64,000 nucleotides of DNA from Chaunax sp. Z400 (GCA_037577475.1 CM075184.1:30215094-30279093); one strand, 5' to 3'; shown: positions 47,931 to 60,922, numbered from the stretch's first letter. Program-made: numbers and translations. The notes: generated by a model from the letters alone, not told the origin.

Positions 47931-49514
47931 TGGAAATCCTATGGAAAAGCACCATAAGATTGTTCAAAATCTTTAATGTTGTTTCCCAGATGTAGCGATA
48001 ATGTTTTCAAGTTTAATTGACATTTAGAATTCTACCTGCTTCACTTATTTTCGATGAACCCTCACTCTTCGTTATCTCCTTCTCTCACACTGAACCTGAT
48101 AATTAATGATTTTTTTTGCCTTGAAAATAAAACCTGTAAATAGCTTCCTTGCACATTATTTATTTAGTTATAATTAATTGAAGTATACTTGGATTGAATT
48201 CAACAAGACTAATGTTGCACAGTACAAGAAGCCTCTTTTAAGGAAACCCTTATTAGAAGCCTCATGTCCGCTTTAATGGCTGCATGACCACCCTCTATCC
48301 TCTTTAGTTATGGCTCCTCTCACCTCTGCAGGTCAGTTGGTCGTAGTCTCTTTCAGGTTTCGCGATGAGGACATTTGGACTTGGATCTCTGTAACTGTGA
48401 CAATGTGTCATTGGTCTCTGTTTTAATGCTTGTCGCGTTGCAACTCTGACATGTCATCAACCCTTGATTCAGCACCACCAGAGATGACGCATGTGTCGAT
48501 GCATTTCTAGAAGTCAGTGCCGTGAATAAATGTGGGAGATGTGTACCGTAGTTTGGGCTGGAATTGCAGAGAATGACCTCAGTTACTTGTTATGAATACA
48601 TTGAGGATAAAACAATCGCGGATGATCTTCAAGCAGCCTTCAGTGTTAGCAATTGTGATTCATTTTTCACATGAGATATCCGTAGTTAATGCATTGCAAT
48701 AGATACTCAGTGGCTGTTTTGAGTTTGTGAGCTGTGCCTTGCATAAATAGGACTGACACCAAATCTGTGTGAGGGACATGACCAGGAATACCAATGCTAT
48801 GCAATAGTATGCTTGTCCGTTCTTTAGAGTAAAGGCGTGTAACTGTATTAATGTGAAGTAGGCTGCTTCTGTAATGAAGGTTATGTTCAAAGATATAGAC
48901 ACTTAGGACAGGTTTTTTAGAAAAAAAAGTCAGGTTCTTTTCACACTTTTCCACTTGGTGACGACTCTCTCATCAGATAATGACGTGTGGGTTTACAGCA
49001 ACAGCAGCTGCTGTATGCTATGCAGTCTAAACAAAGAATCCCATTGTAAATGTGCCCTCAACCCAGAACCGACCCAATCAGCACTTGTGTGTCCCTTTTG
49101 TTTTTCAACCATCCCCAAAATACATCCATCTCCTTAATGGATACTTTTTTTTTTTCCCAAGCTGATAACGTGGCTCAGAATATAGCAACACCGCCTAGGA
49201 GGATCATAGATGCAGTCTGGCCACACAGGCCCTTAAAAAGCAAGATTAATAACCCAGTGTAGATGATCTCATAGTTAAGTGTTTTCTGTTGTATTTACAC
49301 ATCCGCCTGGGCTGTCAGGCTTCTGCTCGTCTCTGAGAAATGGAACCGACACATCCTGACACTAATGCATCACTGAAAATATTTGAAATGAATAAAGCTC
49401 ATGCTTTCCAGCAACAGAGACATTACAAACACTCCATTTGACACTGCCACAATGGCGCCTCTGCTCAATGCAAATACTGTTATTCTCCCTCAACCAACCA
49501 ACTAAACCCTCCTT
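47931..49514. other. Unique sequence, nothing recognised
   Basis: Overlapping minus-strand frames at 48660-48954 have no domain. A POU octamer is at 49468-49475. Confidence 0.5.
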
Positions 49515-49535
49515 CCCCCCCCCCCCCCCCCCCCC
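49515..49535. repeat. Poly-C run (21)
   Basis: Twenty-one consecutive C bases, the longest homopolymer in the window. The count may be inexact because such runs are error-prone in assembly. Confidence 0.9.
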
Positions 49536-49579
49536 TCTCAACGTCGTTTTGATGGAGGAGTCACACAGGGGAAAATCTC

Positions 49580-49900
49580 CCGCACTCAGTGAAAACTAAT
49601 GAGATATATTAATGACATTAGACATTTAATTCAATGCATGTATAATTCATAATAACTGATTGCCTTGGTTTGAAGGAGCACCTTTTGTGAGAAAAATGAT
49701 CCTATTAAATCAGCTTTAATCCAAATCTAAGCTGTCAAAACACCCAGTTCTTATTGCACATCGCACTGTTAATTGTCATAAGCATTTCAGATTGATTATT
49801 CTCAAGTATGGGAATGAGATTTCATTCATAATTTCCACTTTCATAAAATAGGTAGCCACTTGAGCACCTTACCCCTAATGATTTTTTATTTTCTCATAGC
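49580..49900. other. Candidate conserved non-coding element
   Basis: Unique sequence dense in homeodomain-type words (ACTAATGAG, TATTAATGACATTAG, TTTAATTCAATGC, TGATTGATTATT-like). Such AT-rich, non-repetitive blocks are typical of vertebrate developmental enhancers. Inference only. Confidence 0.25.
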
Positions 49901-50757
49901 TAAGAGGGGATATTAACAAAATCAATTTTCAAGATAAATACTGCCACACTGAGAAATTCATCTAAAATATCAAGTTAATCTCTTTTTTTTTTCTCTTCCT
50001 CTCAGTCTGTTTCTTTCTGTCCAGCTCGATTTATGTGATAGTGAGTTTCTGGTGCTCTCAAATCTTTTATAATGCTGCCACGGAAGACCTTAATATAGCC
50101 AATCACTGACACTGACTGACAATGTGGTGTGTAGATCTCAGCAGTATAGTATATTGTGTATTAAGGAAACTCATGTTGTGTCATGCATGTTTCTTTTTTT
50201 ACAAAATTCGTTCAAACTCACCACCATCATGTTGTATATTCAGGATTCCCAGGTTCCATCTTCTAAACTAAATGTGTTTTCCGTATTAGCCCCATTATTC
50301 CGCTTGCATCCTGTTAGTGGACCATGGGAGAATTTGATCAACTTAAGCCCTCACCAGCGGGCATTAACCTAGCAGATCTATGACACTTTTATGTTATTTG
50401 ATAATCAATTTATCATCAAAGCTAACACTGCATGGGAACAGGAAACAGGTCCTGAGTTCACAAAGGAATAGAGGGATGAGAAAATTGACAGAGTACATTG
50501 CAGTTTGGCCAGTGTGTTTCTCATACAATTAAGTTTGTTAAAGCTTTGTAGAAGACAGACAGTGCAACATGTGACTTATTTTAATTGTCTGCTGTTTGCA
50601 TTGTGTGTTTGCACCAGCATTATTGACCAAGTATTTTCAAAGACTACATGAATCAGGTCTGTAGAATGTCAACACTAGATAAGATAAGAGGTTCTTATTA
50701 ATCTAGCCCTGAGCATATACAAAATAAGTTTGTGAGTTTGGAAATTCAGGATTGAAT
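49901..50757. other. Unique sequence, nothing recognised
   Basis: One short frame (50124-50372) without domain; a T-run near 49985. No repeat family until the Tc1 scrap at 50758. Confidence 0.5.
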
Positions 50758-50800
50758 CATTTGCAACATCTGTGGCTTTGTGTTGTGTTCTAAATTTGCT
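50758..50800 (-). mobile_element. Short Tc1-like fragment
   Basis: A 33-bp word at 50762-50794, starting TGCAACATCTGTGGC, is identical to 53886-53918 inside the decayed Tc1 element 3 kb downstream, in the same orientation. No other part of the element surrounds it. Confidence 0.6.
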
Positions 50801-52949
50801 TTGTCTTTATATGATACCATAATACTACAGTAGGGTTTGTGGGTCAAGGAACTATCCATGAGAATCCACAGAAATAACCTGCTGTTACAATCAGAAGAGC
50901 ATTTGATTTAATTTACCATCATTCTAATGTCTCTCACACAAGCAATTCATGTGTTGGATCTATAGATAAGCGTAATGTTATTATTTGTAGCATGCTTCTT
51001 TTCATTTCAAAGGCTGAGTTGTGAATTGAATGTCATGTTGACAGAATTTTGGTGTTAGCATTGTACAAACAACAAGAAGGTTTTAATTTTAGCTCTGCTT
51101 TTTTTTTTTATCTAAGGAGTTTGCATATCACTCCTTATGTTTTTGAGCATCCTCCAGTTTCTCCTTGTGGTATAGAAATTGCCCACAGATATACGTTTGC
51201 CTGCACTAACCTTGTGATAAATGTTCGACTTGTATTAGGTTTCATCCCTTCCCAATCCCCCCACCCCTCACCCCCTGTACTTAGCAAAAATATCACAGTG
51301 CCAATGGCGAAGTGGTGGAGCAAAGGTGGGGGAGTGGGCGGATTGTTGAACAGCTGTAAAAACGTGACCTCTTTTCCATTTTCCTTCAATAAGAACACCG
51401 GTCAAGAAAGGTTTTTTATCTGACTTCATGGGTAGATGACAGAAAATGAATTCTTAATCAGGCACGTTTGAGTGAAGGCGCTTCGGCTGTACAGCCTTCA
51501 TCAGACTATATTGTTGTGAAATCACTGGTTCTGCCCTGACCTCTGGTCTCTTGTTTTATGAACATACATGAAGGTTGTCAGAAATTACAGGGTTTCTGGC
51601 AGATTCAGGGGGATGAAAGTAATAGCTGCCCGTCTGTGGACATGAATGCAATTATATGCTCAACCTACACAGCAACAACTACATATCTTACTCTGTATAG
51701 CAGATCATTTCAACCAGTAGAGGTCTGCATGTTCTCTGACACTGGCAATTGTATGTATGAATACAAAATGCGGTGCATCTCACACCTCTGTGAATATGTG
51801 AGCTCATGCAAATGAATTTGTCGTGTTTGCATAATAAAGATTTCACAGCACAGCATTTCCGTCGTGAAATCTATGGCGGTGACATTGATGCTTGCGGCTC
51901 AAAGGACTGCTAAGGGTCGCTGCAAAGCATTGTTGCATAGCATTCTAACCAAGCAGGGGATTTTGATAAATAAGAATTGAATTTAGTTCCAGCTTTGACA
52001 TGTTGATTGATCAAAAAGCTCATGGCTAAGGCCTCCCTCCTCTCCCGTCTTATTTATTCTTTGTCAAATGGTTTCAAAATCAATACTAGCCTTGTACACA
52101 ACCTTTTCTGCTGCAGGCACACAGGGAGGGGCGGCAAAGAGAAGGAAAAAGAAAAACACCTGCTCTCTTGGTGATTGTTACTAATTTTTTCCTGTCCAAC
52201 ATTTGAACACAGAATAGTTATTTGCTGTGTGGTTTCAGGGCACAGCAGATTATTGTACAATCCATTTAGATAACTTCTGAGAGGGGTTGGAAAATGAAAT
52301 CGCCCCGAACCACACAAGTCAAGCTGGGAAGGTGATTTATCAGACACTGCAGCAAATAACTCACCTTAAAGATGCTATAGTCTTTGAGCTGGATTCCTCA
52401 TGCTCAAGTAAAACAAGCAGGAGGCTCTTGTCACGGTTCAGACGTGACCTCACATGGGACATTTTGGATCTGTCACATTTACTGAGGCTGCGTTGTGGTT
52501 GTTTCTCAAAACCCTTTGACATTTGTGTAAACTTAATTGCCTGATGAAGTCTGCCCATGGATAATGCCTAACAAATCCAGTGCTTCACTTTTGATTAACT
52601 TGAGTGGAATACTGCTTAATACATAGCATCCTCTCAATGAAAATTGCTTATGCTTTTGTATCATGAATTCTTGTATCAATTGAGTTCTTTTGAATCATTA
52701 ACAGTGTTGTCTGGAAGGCTTTGCTCATATAGCAGCGCTAGGAGAAAAAAAAAAAGAGATAATGTAAAACCAATATCAGGCTCACATTTAACTGTTTGTA
52801 ACCCTCAATAGAAAGATGTACCTTGCACCAATGTTGTCACATCCATAGTTCATCGCCATCTCTACCAGAAATAGCCTTAATAATCAATCTAATCTTCTAA
52901 TTGCACTCACAAAAACGCTTTTGCTTTTGTTCCCATTTTTCCTATATTA
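50801..52949. other. Unique sequence with a hairpin near 51474
   Basis: At about 51473-51502 the words GAAGGCGCTTCGGCTGTAC and AGCCTTCATC form a short stem and resemble a dispersed fish repeat (GAAGGCGCTTCGG...CCTTCATCAG). A POU octamer is at 51806-51813. No gene is supported; the frame at 51049-51423 has no domain. Confidence 0.45.
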
Positions 52950-54080
52950 AGGGTTTTTTTGTCTTAGATATTAAGCACAACTTTCTTCATCTGGATTAAT
53001 GACCACTTATCCATTGCAAAGATAATTAACCCACCTTACAGGTGTGTGGCATATGAAGTTGCTTATTAAACAACAGGATTGTTGCACAGGTTTGCCCTGT
53101 GGAGTCTTGGTCCTCTACTCTTTAATGGTAGTGCAAAGTTGCGGAGTAATTGGCAGGGGCTGGAATACATCATTGATCCAGAGCATTCCAGACAGGCTCG
53201 ATGGCTGCCATGTCTGGTGAATGTGCAGATCATGTAAGAACTGGGATGTCTTCAGCCTCTAGGAATTATGGACAGATTCTGGTAGGATGGGATCGTGCAT
53301 TACCATGCTACAACATGAGATGATGGCGAGGCCACTGCATCGTGTCGCAGTACCTCATTCATTCAAATTTCCATCAAAAAATGTGTCTGTTATCCATTGC
53401 TTATGCCTGCCCATACCAAAACCTTATCGCCGCTACGGGGCAGTCTGTTCACAACAATGATGTCAGCAAACTGTTCACCCAGATGACACCATGCCTGATG
53501 TCTGCCATCTGTGTACAGTGTAAACTGGACTTCATCCATGAAGAGAACACTTCTCCAAAGTTCCAGACTCCACTGAAGGTGAACATTTGCCCACTCAAGT
53601 CGGTAACAATGACTAATTACAGTCAGGTCAAGACCCTGTAGAGAACCACAAGCATGAAAATGAGCTTCCCTGAGACGGTTTCTGGCAGTCTGTGCAGAAA
53701 GTCTTTGGTTGTGCAGGTGAAGAAGCTGAATGTGGAGGTCCTGGGCTGGTGATTTTGAGGCCAGTTGGATGTACTGTGAAATCTTCTGTAATGACATTGG
53801 AGAAGTAGTTAAATGAACAGTCAGTTCACAGGTAACCTCTCTGGTGAACAGACCTGCTGCCAGCCTGCCAATTTTCTCTCAAACATGCAACATCTGTGGC
53901 TTTGTGTTGTGTTCTAAAACTGCACATTTTAGAGTGGCTTTTTATGTCACCAGCCCAAAGCACACCTGTGCAATAATCATGTTTATTTATCATCTTAATT
54001 TGCCTCACCTATCAGGTGGATGCCTTATCTAGTAAAGCATAAGTGTTCACTAACATGAATTTCAAAATAAGTATTATGTG
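52950..54080 (-). pseudogene. Tc1-like transposon with dead transposase (family 1)
   Basis: Ends at about 52950-53100 and 53925-54080 are inverted relatives: both carry TAACCCACC or TCCACCTG, then CAGGTG, then TTATTAAAC or ATAAATAAAC, then ATTGTTGCACAGG or ATTATTGCACAGG. The transposase, on the minus strand, is frameshifted; its longest piece is 53390-53797 (135 residues), with a degenerate helix-turn-helix (QTARNRLREAHFH) and the first catalytic block VLFMDE (D codon 53534-53536). The second block has a stop (53308-53310) just before it, and its catalytic D codon is now GGT, glycine (53302-53304). The third block, SPDMAAIEPVWNALD, keeps E (53197-53199). At about 1.1 kb it is shorter than a usual 1.2-1.6 kb Tc1. 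The plus-strand frame at 53342-53641 is a shadow. Confidence 0.85.
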
Positions 54081-54309
54081 TGGATAAAAAAATCTTAAAA
54101 CTTTATTTAAACTTTAGAAAAAAGGGTACAAAAAGAAGCGTTGCATTTATACTTATGTAGAGTGTACTTTAGGTAGTGACAAATCTGTCTGCCTGTCTTG
54201 TCTTTGAAAACAAATAGAAACCTGTCACCAAACGACTTGATGAAAATGTAAGTAAAACAATGGAAATTGACAGACAGAACTCATCAGTGTGTATGTGTGC
54301 CTACACATG
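54081..54309. other. Spacer between two Tc1 elements
   Basis: About 230 bp of sequence with no recognised content. The frame at 54225-54413 has no domain. Confidence 0.5.
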
Positions 54310-55747
54310 TACAGTGTTCTGGAAAAGCATTGGACACCCTCTTGATTTCCTCTATTTTTGTGTGTAAACTTAAAACACAATTTAACAAAACAAAAGTCAA
54401 CCTGAGTAAACACAAAGTTTTAAATAATTTTACTTAATAATGTACAAAAACGTAATCCAATACCTATATCACCAGTGTGAAAAAGTATTTGCCCCCTTTG
54501 AAACTAAATCCCAAAAACTACCAAACTGCATTGATAACTGGTTGCAGCTGAACCAGACACACCCAGGCCTGATTACTACCAGCCCTGTTCAATCAAATCA
54601 TCTCTTAAATAGACCATTTAAAAAAGAATACATTTGGCCAGTAGGTCTCACTCAGTAACACACTATGCCAAAACCAAAAGAAATCTCAGATGAGGTGAGG
54701 AGCAAGGGGATTGAAATGCGTCAGTCTTGGGAAGGGTTACAAAGGTTTTTCTAAGGCTCTGGGACTCCACAGATCCACAGTAAGACACATTATCTTCAAA
54801 TGGAGAAGACTTGGAACGATAGTGAACCTTCCCAGAAGTGGATGGTGTTGTAAAATTCATCCACGGCAAAGGTTCATTGAGGAAGTCTCAAAAGAAACAT
54901 CCAAAGCTCTGCAGTCTCTCATCTCATAAATAAAATAAATGTTTAGTACATAAGAGTTCATCTCAACAAAGGTCATTGTTCATGGCTCCACCTTTTCAAA
55001 GACACGGGGCAAAAATGGCATCCATGGGAGACTGGCGAGGTGAAGGCCACTGCTAACACAGAACAACGTTAAGCTTTTGGGAGAATACTCTATGGACAGA
55101 AGAGTCTGAAGTTGAACTGTTTGGAAGACAGGGGTCCCGTCACATCTGGTGTAAACCAAACACAGCATTCCACAAAAAGAACACTATACCTATGGTCAAG
55201 CATGGAGGTGACAGTGTAATGTGGGGATGCTTTGCTGCTTCAGGACCAGGATGACTTCCCATAATTGAGGGAAACATGAATTCTGCGCTCCACCAGAAAA
55301 CTCTTAAGGAGAATGTGAAGTCATCTCATCTGTGAGTTGAAGCCCAAGCAGAACTGGGTCATGCAGCAAGACAATGATCCCAAGAGTAAGTCTCTTTTGA
55401 AGTGGCCTCGTCAAAGCTTGCATTGACTTGCTGCGGATGCTGGACTGCGAGACCTGAAAAGTGGAGTTCATGCTGCACTAAACCAATTGTGAAAAGAAGA
55501 GTGGGCCAAAACTCCACCACGACAATGTCAGAGACTGATCTCCAGTCAACGGAAGCATTTGGTTGCAGTTGTTGTTGCTAAATGTGGCACAACTAGCCGT
55601 TAAGTTCAACCTTTTCACACTGATGATATTGGTATGGAATAACCCTTTTTCCCTATTAAATAAAATGATCATTTAATACTTGCATTTTGTGTTTACACAC
55701 TCTGTCTTTGTTTTATGTTACATTTAGTGGTAAGGCCTGACACTGTT
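54310..55747 (+). pseudogene. Tc1-like transposon with dead transposase (family 2)
   Basis: The left end, starting TACAGTGTTCTGG, contains GAGTAAACACAAAGTTTT and CACCAGTGTGAAAAAGTATT followed by TGCCCCC. The right end contains the complements CTTTTCACACTGATGATATT and CATTTTGTGTTTACACAC, so long terminal repeats are present at both sides. The transposase starts at ATG 54664 (MPKPKEISDEV). It shifts frame into 54711-54929, a Tc1-type helix-turn-helix region (GYKGFSKALGLHRSTVRHII). The first catalytic block reads LWTEESEVELFG, with the expected D replaced by E (55099-55101). WCKPNTAFHKKNTIPMVKHG, GGDSVMWGCFAASGPG and VMQQDNDPK (D at 55370-55372) follow in different frames. The third catalytic block is not recognisable. 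Stops and shifts make it inactive. It belongs to a different family from the element at 52.95 kb and points the other way. Confidence 0.85.
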
Positions 55748-57859
55748 CAGTACGAGGCACACAGACACAGTGGTGTGTGAGAGAGACATCAGCATAACTG
55801 ATGACAGATTTTGCTCCCACTGACAAAGTTCTCTTTATTACAGCATTTACAGCGTTTGTTTTTTTTTCCTCTCACCTTTAGCAAGTGGGTTTGTGAATAC
55901 AGAAAACATAAGAAAACTGCTAATGTTTTCCTCTAATGTGCGTGATGTTAATTTCAAAATTGATAAGGAGTTTTAAACACAGCATGCACGGCTAAGTTTA
56001 GGCAATATGGTGGTCATGCGTGATAATGTTGCTGTTTTACATTTTCTCATGATATTTTCCACTGGCATATTAAACAACATCTGTGTTTGTCAGTAAGCAC
56101 TTTAAAAAAAAAAAATTTTTTATAACATTATAGCCATAACATCTTAAAATGTCTGTTAGTGGTGCTTCTCAGCTTGATTAGATGTTTATGCAACATATCC
56201 AAACATGGCAGGGCTTGTGTTGTAAAGTGAAAGCTGCTCACCTGTTGTTGTTGCCAAAACACTTCTCACTTAAATTCTAAAAAAAAACATGCGATATTGA
56301 CTTCATCTGGTTTTATCTTACTCTCTGCCATCATTCAAGAATAACAAACAAATATCTCGATATGGCTTTGTGTGCTTTTTATTAAATATGCACATTTTTT
56401 ACTTTGTGTCTTACTGTATGCTCAGAAAATGGTTTTCTTTGTTGAGCAACCATTTATTTTTGGTGCGTCTGATGCCATTATGTGACCTGTTGTTCTACTT
56501 TGGTGACTCAGCTCAGCAGCATCCATGATGGCTTGTTCACTACATTCAGTACATTTGCTTAAAAGGCAGTAGGACAGGAGGCCAGAGATGAGAGATGATG
56601 TATGTGAAATTCATCACGTTGTGTGGGTGTGTACGAACATGAAGTGCCCCTCTGACATTGACAGGATGTGGTCTGTGTCTTGTTTTACATTCTTCTTCAT
56701 TTGTTTATTTGACCGTCATCTGTGCTGCCTCTAAGCAAAAACAAAGGAGAGAACCACTTTTGAGTAAGTGTCTCTCTGCTCGGCCTGATAAGTAACTGAC
56801 CCCAGTGTTTATAAAAAGAAATTGACATTTATGAGCCATTTACAAGACACTTGAATCAAGTAGAATGACTTGTCTCAAATTTTAATGACTTTATTGAAAT
56901 TAAAGTTGAGGCCACTCAATGATATTGCCATTAAGTGCTGGCTCTACAGCTGTAACCCAAGCACAGATTGTGCATTTTCCCATTCACTCCCCCCCTAGAC
57001 TATGGCTGCAGAAAGCTAAGAGAGTGTTTATCAAACGGGGGTAAATCTGCCCTCGAGCCAGGCCCTGCTCTAAGACAGGAGACACATCATAACATTGTCT
57101 GTCAAATGATTTGTAGTGTGCTTTGTGTATAAAGGCTTTTACAGGCATTTCTCAATTCATTTTTTTGAGCTAATGGAAACTCAGGACAGCTCCATCCTCC
57201 TTAAACAATGGGTTAAAGAAATGTAACAGACGTACTTTGTGTAATAGTTTGTTCAGGTGGAGAGGAACCTACTTACTCCAATGGATGTAAACTGTAGGTT
57301 AACAGCTGCAGTCTCTGTGTGACACACACACATTTTTTTGCTATTGAAATTTCGAAAAGACGGTGATGTAAATCCAGTTACTTAGACAGCTGGGGGACAT
57401 TGTATTTGCTCAGAAATTTCAGTCGTCTGTAACCATTAGTGAGGAAGCTCCAGGAAGTGGCTCTCTGTGTGCTTCACAATTAGTCAGGATGGAGGGCAGC
57501 CCAAGCCAAACCTTGTTCCGCTTCGGTCAGCGAGCATAATTATTATTGTTTTGGAAATCCATTACAGACCAGATGATGGAGCTGAACGGTTTGTTTTAGA
57601 AGTAGCTTTGGTAGTAGGAAGTGGAGGGGTCTGGTGTTTTATTATTATATATGGAGCATTAATACCCAAATTTAATAACATAATATAATTAACAGTAATA
57701 TGAATAATGATGCTTTCATCTGGATATGAATAAGTTTCTTAAAATGATTCTGTTTATGAGCTGCAAAGCAAAGATTGAAACTCAGATAGGGTTATTTTTA
57801 TGTTTCCATTTTTTTTTTCAAAAACTTTATTAATTCTGGAAAAGTGGATGAATAGAATT
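55748..57859. other. Unique sequence, nothing recognised
   Basis: An A-run/T-run junction lies near 56104-56121. The only frame of note (57467-57688) has no domain. Confidence 0.5.
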
Positions 57860-58720
57860 CACTCTTTACTGGCCAGCTGCTCTATGCTCTATGCATTTTG
57901 AGGATTTAATTGATTAAGCTATTAGTACTGACAAGGTTCAAAAGCTGCACAGTAATAACATACTGTACATAAAACACAGACTATATAATGCGGCTAGCAG
58001 ACAAAATATATTTCAATAAAAGACAAATTTTGGGATTTGGCTATAGTAGCTTTTTCTAAGAGTCTGACTCAAAGAAGAAATTCTTTGTTTAATTAATAAG
58101 AGCTGATTATTCATTTGAAAGCCATTATAGTGGATGCGCTGTCAGCATCCTCATTATTCCCTTCGGAGGATAAGGGTGCTTTGTCAAGATGCACGATGAG
58201 CCGATGATGTGTACCTCTTAGCAGTATGACGTCTTCATCCATCATGGAAATTTTGGATCTCTCAATCTCCAGACCCTCACCTCTCAATCATAGCTCCTGC
58301 AGCAGCTGACAGGCAGTCACTGTAACATGCAGGAGGAGCCGGCGATGAGCTCTCCATTAATGAAAAAAAATAACATATCGCACAATACAAATGGGTGTGA
58401 AGAAGAGAGAGCACTTCAGAAATGCTCAGATAATTAGACTGTCCGGCAGCAGATTGATGGATGCACTATAATTACCTTTGTGTTATTATTTCAGGGCGAC
58501 ACAAAAAGGAAAAGCTGGTTTCTCTACTTTGAGCTGCACTGATTCATTAATCTCATTAATGTGTGGAATTAATATCATTTTATCAGACATTCCAGAGCTG
58601 CCGTTGGTGTGTGCGGCTAAAGCCATGATTCAGAACTGTCAGACAGGGGGGATGCATCAATCTAATTCAGCACAGCATCAGCTCATCTGCCTTCCAGTCA
58701 CACGGTGGGTGAAAAGTGTA
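57860..58720. other. Candidate conserved non-coding cluster
   Basis: Unique sequence with many TAAT/ATTA words (TTAATTGATTAAGC, GTTTAATTAATAAGAGC, CATTAATCTCATTAATG, GGAATTAATATC), mixed with CpG-keeping stretches (GGAGCCGGCGATGAGC, GTGCGGCTAAAGCC). No transposon family is recognised. The 120-residue frame at 58478-58840 covers part of it but has no domain. Enhancer function is inferred from texture. Confidence 0.28.
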
Positions 58721-60861
58721 CACAACAAATATGAGGCTGTGTTTCCCCTTTGTTTATTGTCAGAAGGCTGGTCAAGTGTCACTTTTCTATTATTATTTTT
58801 TTCCTTCAAAAGAGGTGATGTAGGTGAAAGAATTCATTGATCCCAACGTGTCTGACACACATATTTGATCCATTGCAATAGAAAACCTTTTTGTTTACTA
58901 TTTTATGTGGAATAATTGAAGTTCTGGATTATTGCCTCCCAGTTCACTACATTTTCTTATCTTTTTTATAACTTCAGTTGTGCCTAACTCAGACCTTTTT
59001 ATGAAAATGCTCAAGCTAAATAAGTAATTTATTAATTTATTTTACATATGCACTGCCATCTTAACCCTACATAGTTACATTTCTATTGCACATTTCGAGT
59101 GTTTTAAAAAAGCAGTTGCATATTTACACGTCTAGCAGTTAATATATTAACTTTAACAATCATTTGGAGGTGTGTGCCTGGTAAGCTGGTGGATGTAAGT
59201 CCATTGTTCTTTAGACATTTCTGTTTTTGTTATCTGTCAACTCCTGATGGAAATGTCTCGCTATATTAGCAGCTAAATAGTTGCTGACTGTGTGCTGTTT
59301 GTTGCTGAGCAGGTAGTGTACAGTTTTAGAGCTTTCTCAAACTTCAAAAAGCTGCCTGCTGTGGGTGAAAATGATGAGAGCTGTGAGCGTGAACCAAACC
59401 TGTAAAGTTGCAAAGTTGGCTGAACCTCCTGAGAAGTCTGTTAAGTCGACGGGTTCTCCAGATTCTGTCATCAATCTTTTCTTTTATTGTTGGTTGTAGG
59501 CCTGTGTGATTGTAATGATTTAATTTTATGTGATATATAGTATTTCCATATGACAAAATAAAAGGAATTATCATTAGATTACCTGAACAGCTCTTGAACA
59601 TTTTTTTGTAGCAGCGTTGACACTTTTACATGAAGAGGGCTGCCAATCAAAATTAAGTCTGACAGATGAGCATAAAATAAAAATGAAATGTGTCTGTTAA
59701 ACCAAACAAAAAGAATATGTCAAGAGTCCATTGTGTTTTCTCAAGACAACCTCAAAACAGTTCTGTTCCAATCCAGTTCATGACCAGTTCATGCTACTCC
59801 ATAGCAACATCACCGAGAACCAAGAACCCTTCAATGAGTCTTTTCTTGTAGATTAGTGATGTTTTGTATCAAGCAACAAAAACGTTGTGTGACAACGTAC
59901 TTGAGTTAATTTGCAAACTGATAGTGTCGCTTCATGTCGCCAGTGATGGGGCCAAAAATAGCAGATAACAACCACTTAGCATGTACATTCTGCCTCAGCA
60001 TGACAGGATATACTGTAACTCCACACCAGCAGGAGGCGGTAGAGTGTATTCAGCAAAAGACCTAAGTCTGCTAATATACAACCCGTTGTCCTCTTTCACA
60101 TCACACTCTCTCACTACTTACTGAGTTTCTGCAGTAGTTTTATTCCAGATAAAAATATTCCTTCATTGTAAGGATCGATTGGAAGGATCCATTCTCTTCC
60201 TGTGCACTGACTTGCTTTTAGCTGAACAACCAACCAGTGATTCCTCTCACCGATGGCTTCCGCCGCTGATTCAACTTGCTCAATCGACTGAAAATCCTTT
60301 GACAAGGACCGACTAAAGCCAATGGTGCAGGACTCACCACAAAAACTAGAGCCACAGATGCTCAGTGATCACCAGACAGTAGGCCACCATCGGCTTGGTG
60401 TGTCAGGGACCTTAGTTGACATCACACATCCTGCGTTGTGACTTTTGCGCATGCTCCCTTAGCAATTCCGATGCTGAAACAATACGTTGTGGAGCCCTCC
60501 TTTGGATGATTACTTTCTCTAGGCCAAGTATGGTAAATTAAATTTTACATTGAAAGCTGAGATTTTGTTACCAAGCAACATCTCCAGCCTGTCAAGATTT
60601 GCTGCCAGATTTGCTCCCCTCTTATTGTAGCAGTATGGAGGCCGTAGACATTAACAACTTCATATCCTATCACCCTGCAGGTGGTTCAGTTTGTCGATGG
60701 GAGGAAATGGGATCTTTACACCCAATTTGAGGTGAAGTGACTCAGAGTTTACATGTAGGATATCCCGTGACCCTCGAGTAATGACTTCCAGACTGCAGGT
60801 GGTCCTGCTCTTGTGTGTCACTGATAGGACATAAACAGACTTAATCACATTCTTCCAGCAG

Positions 60862-60865
<4 letters not shown>
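58721..60865. other. Unique sequence, nothing firmly recognised
   Basis: A CpG-bearing patch at about 60170-60320 (GATGGCTTCCGCCGCTGATT, CTCAATCGACTG) could be part of a transposon I do not recognise. Frames at 59344-59601 and 60114-60305 have no domain. Confidence 0.45.

Positions 60866-60922
<57 letters not shown>

Noticed and set aside
53342..53641. 99-residue plus-strand frame
   Set aside because: Antisense of the Tc1 transposase relic.
60020..60040. CTCF-like CCAGCAGGAGGC
   Set aside because: One mismatch at a core position, and CAGCAGGAGGCGG-type words are common in dispersed fish repeats.
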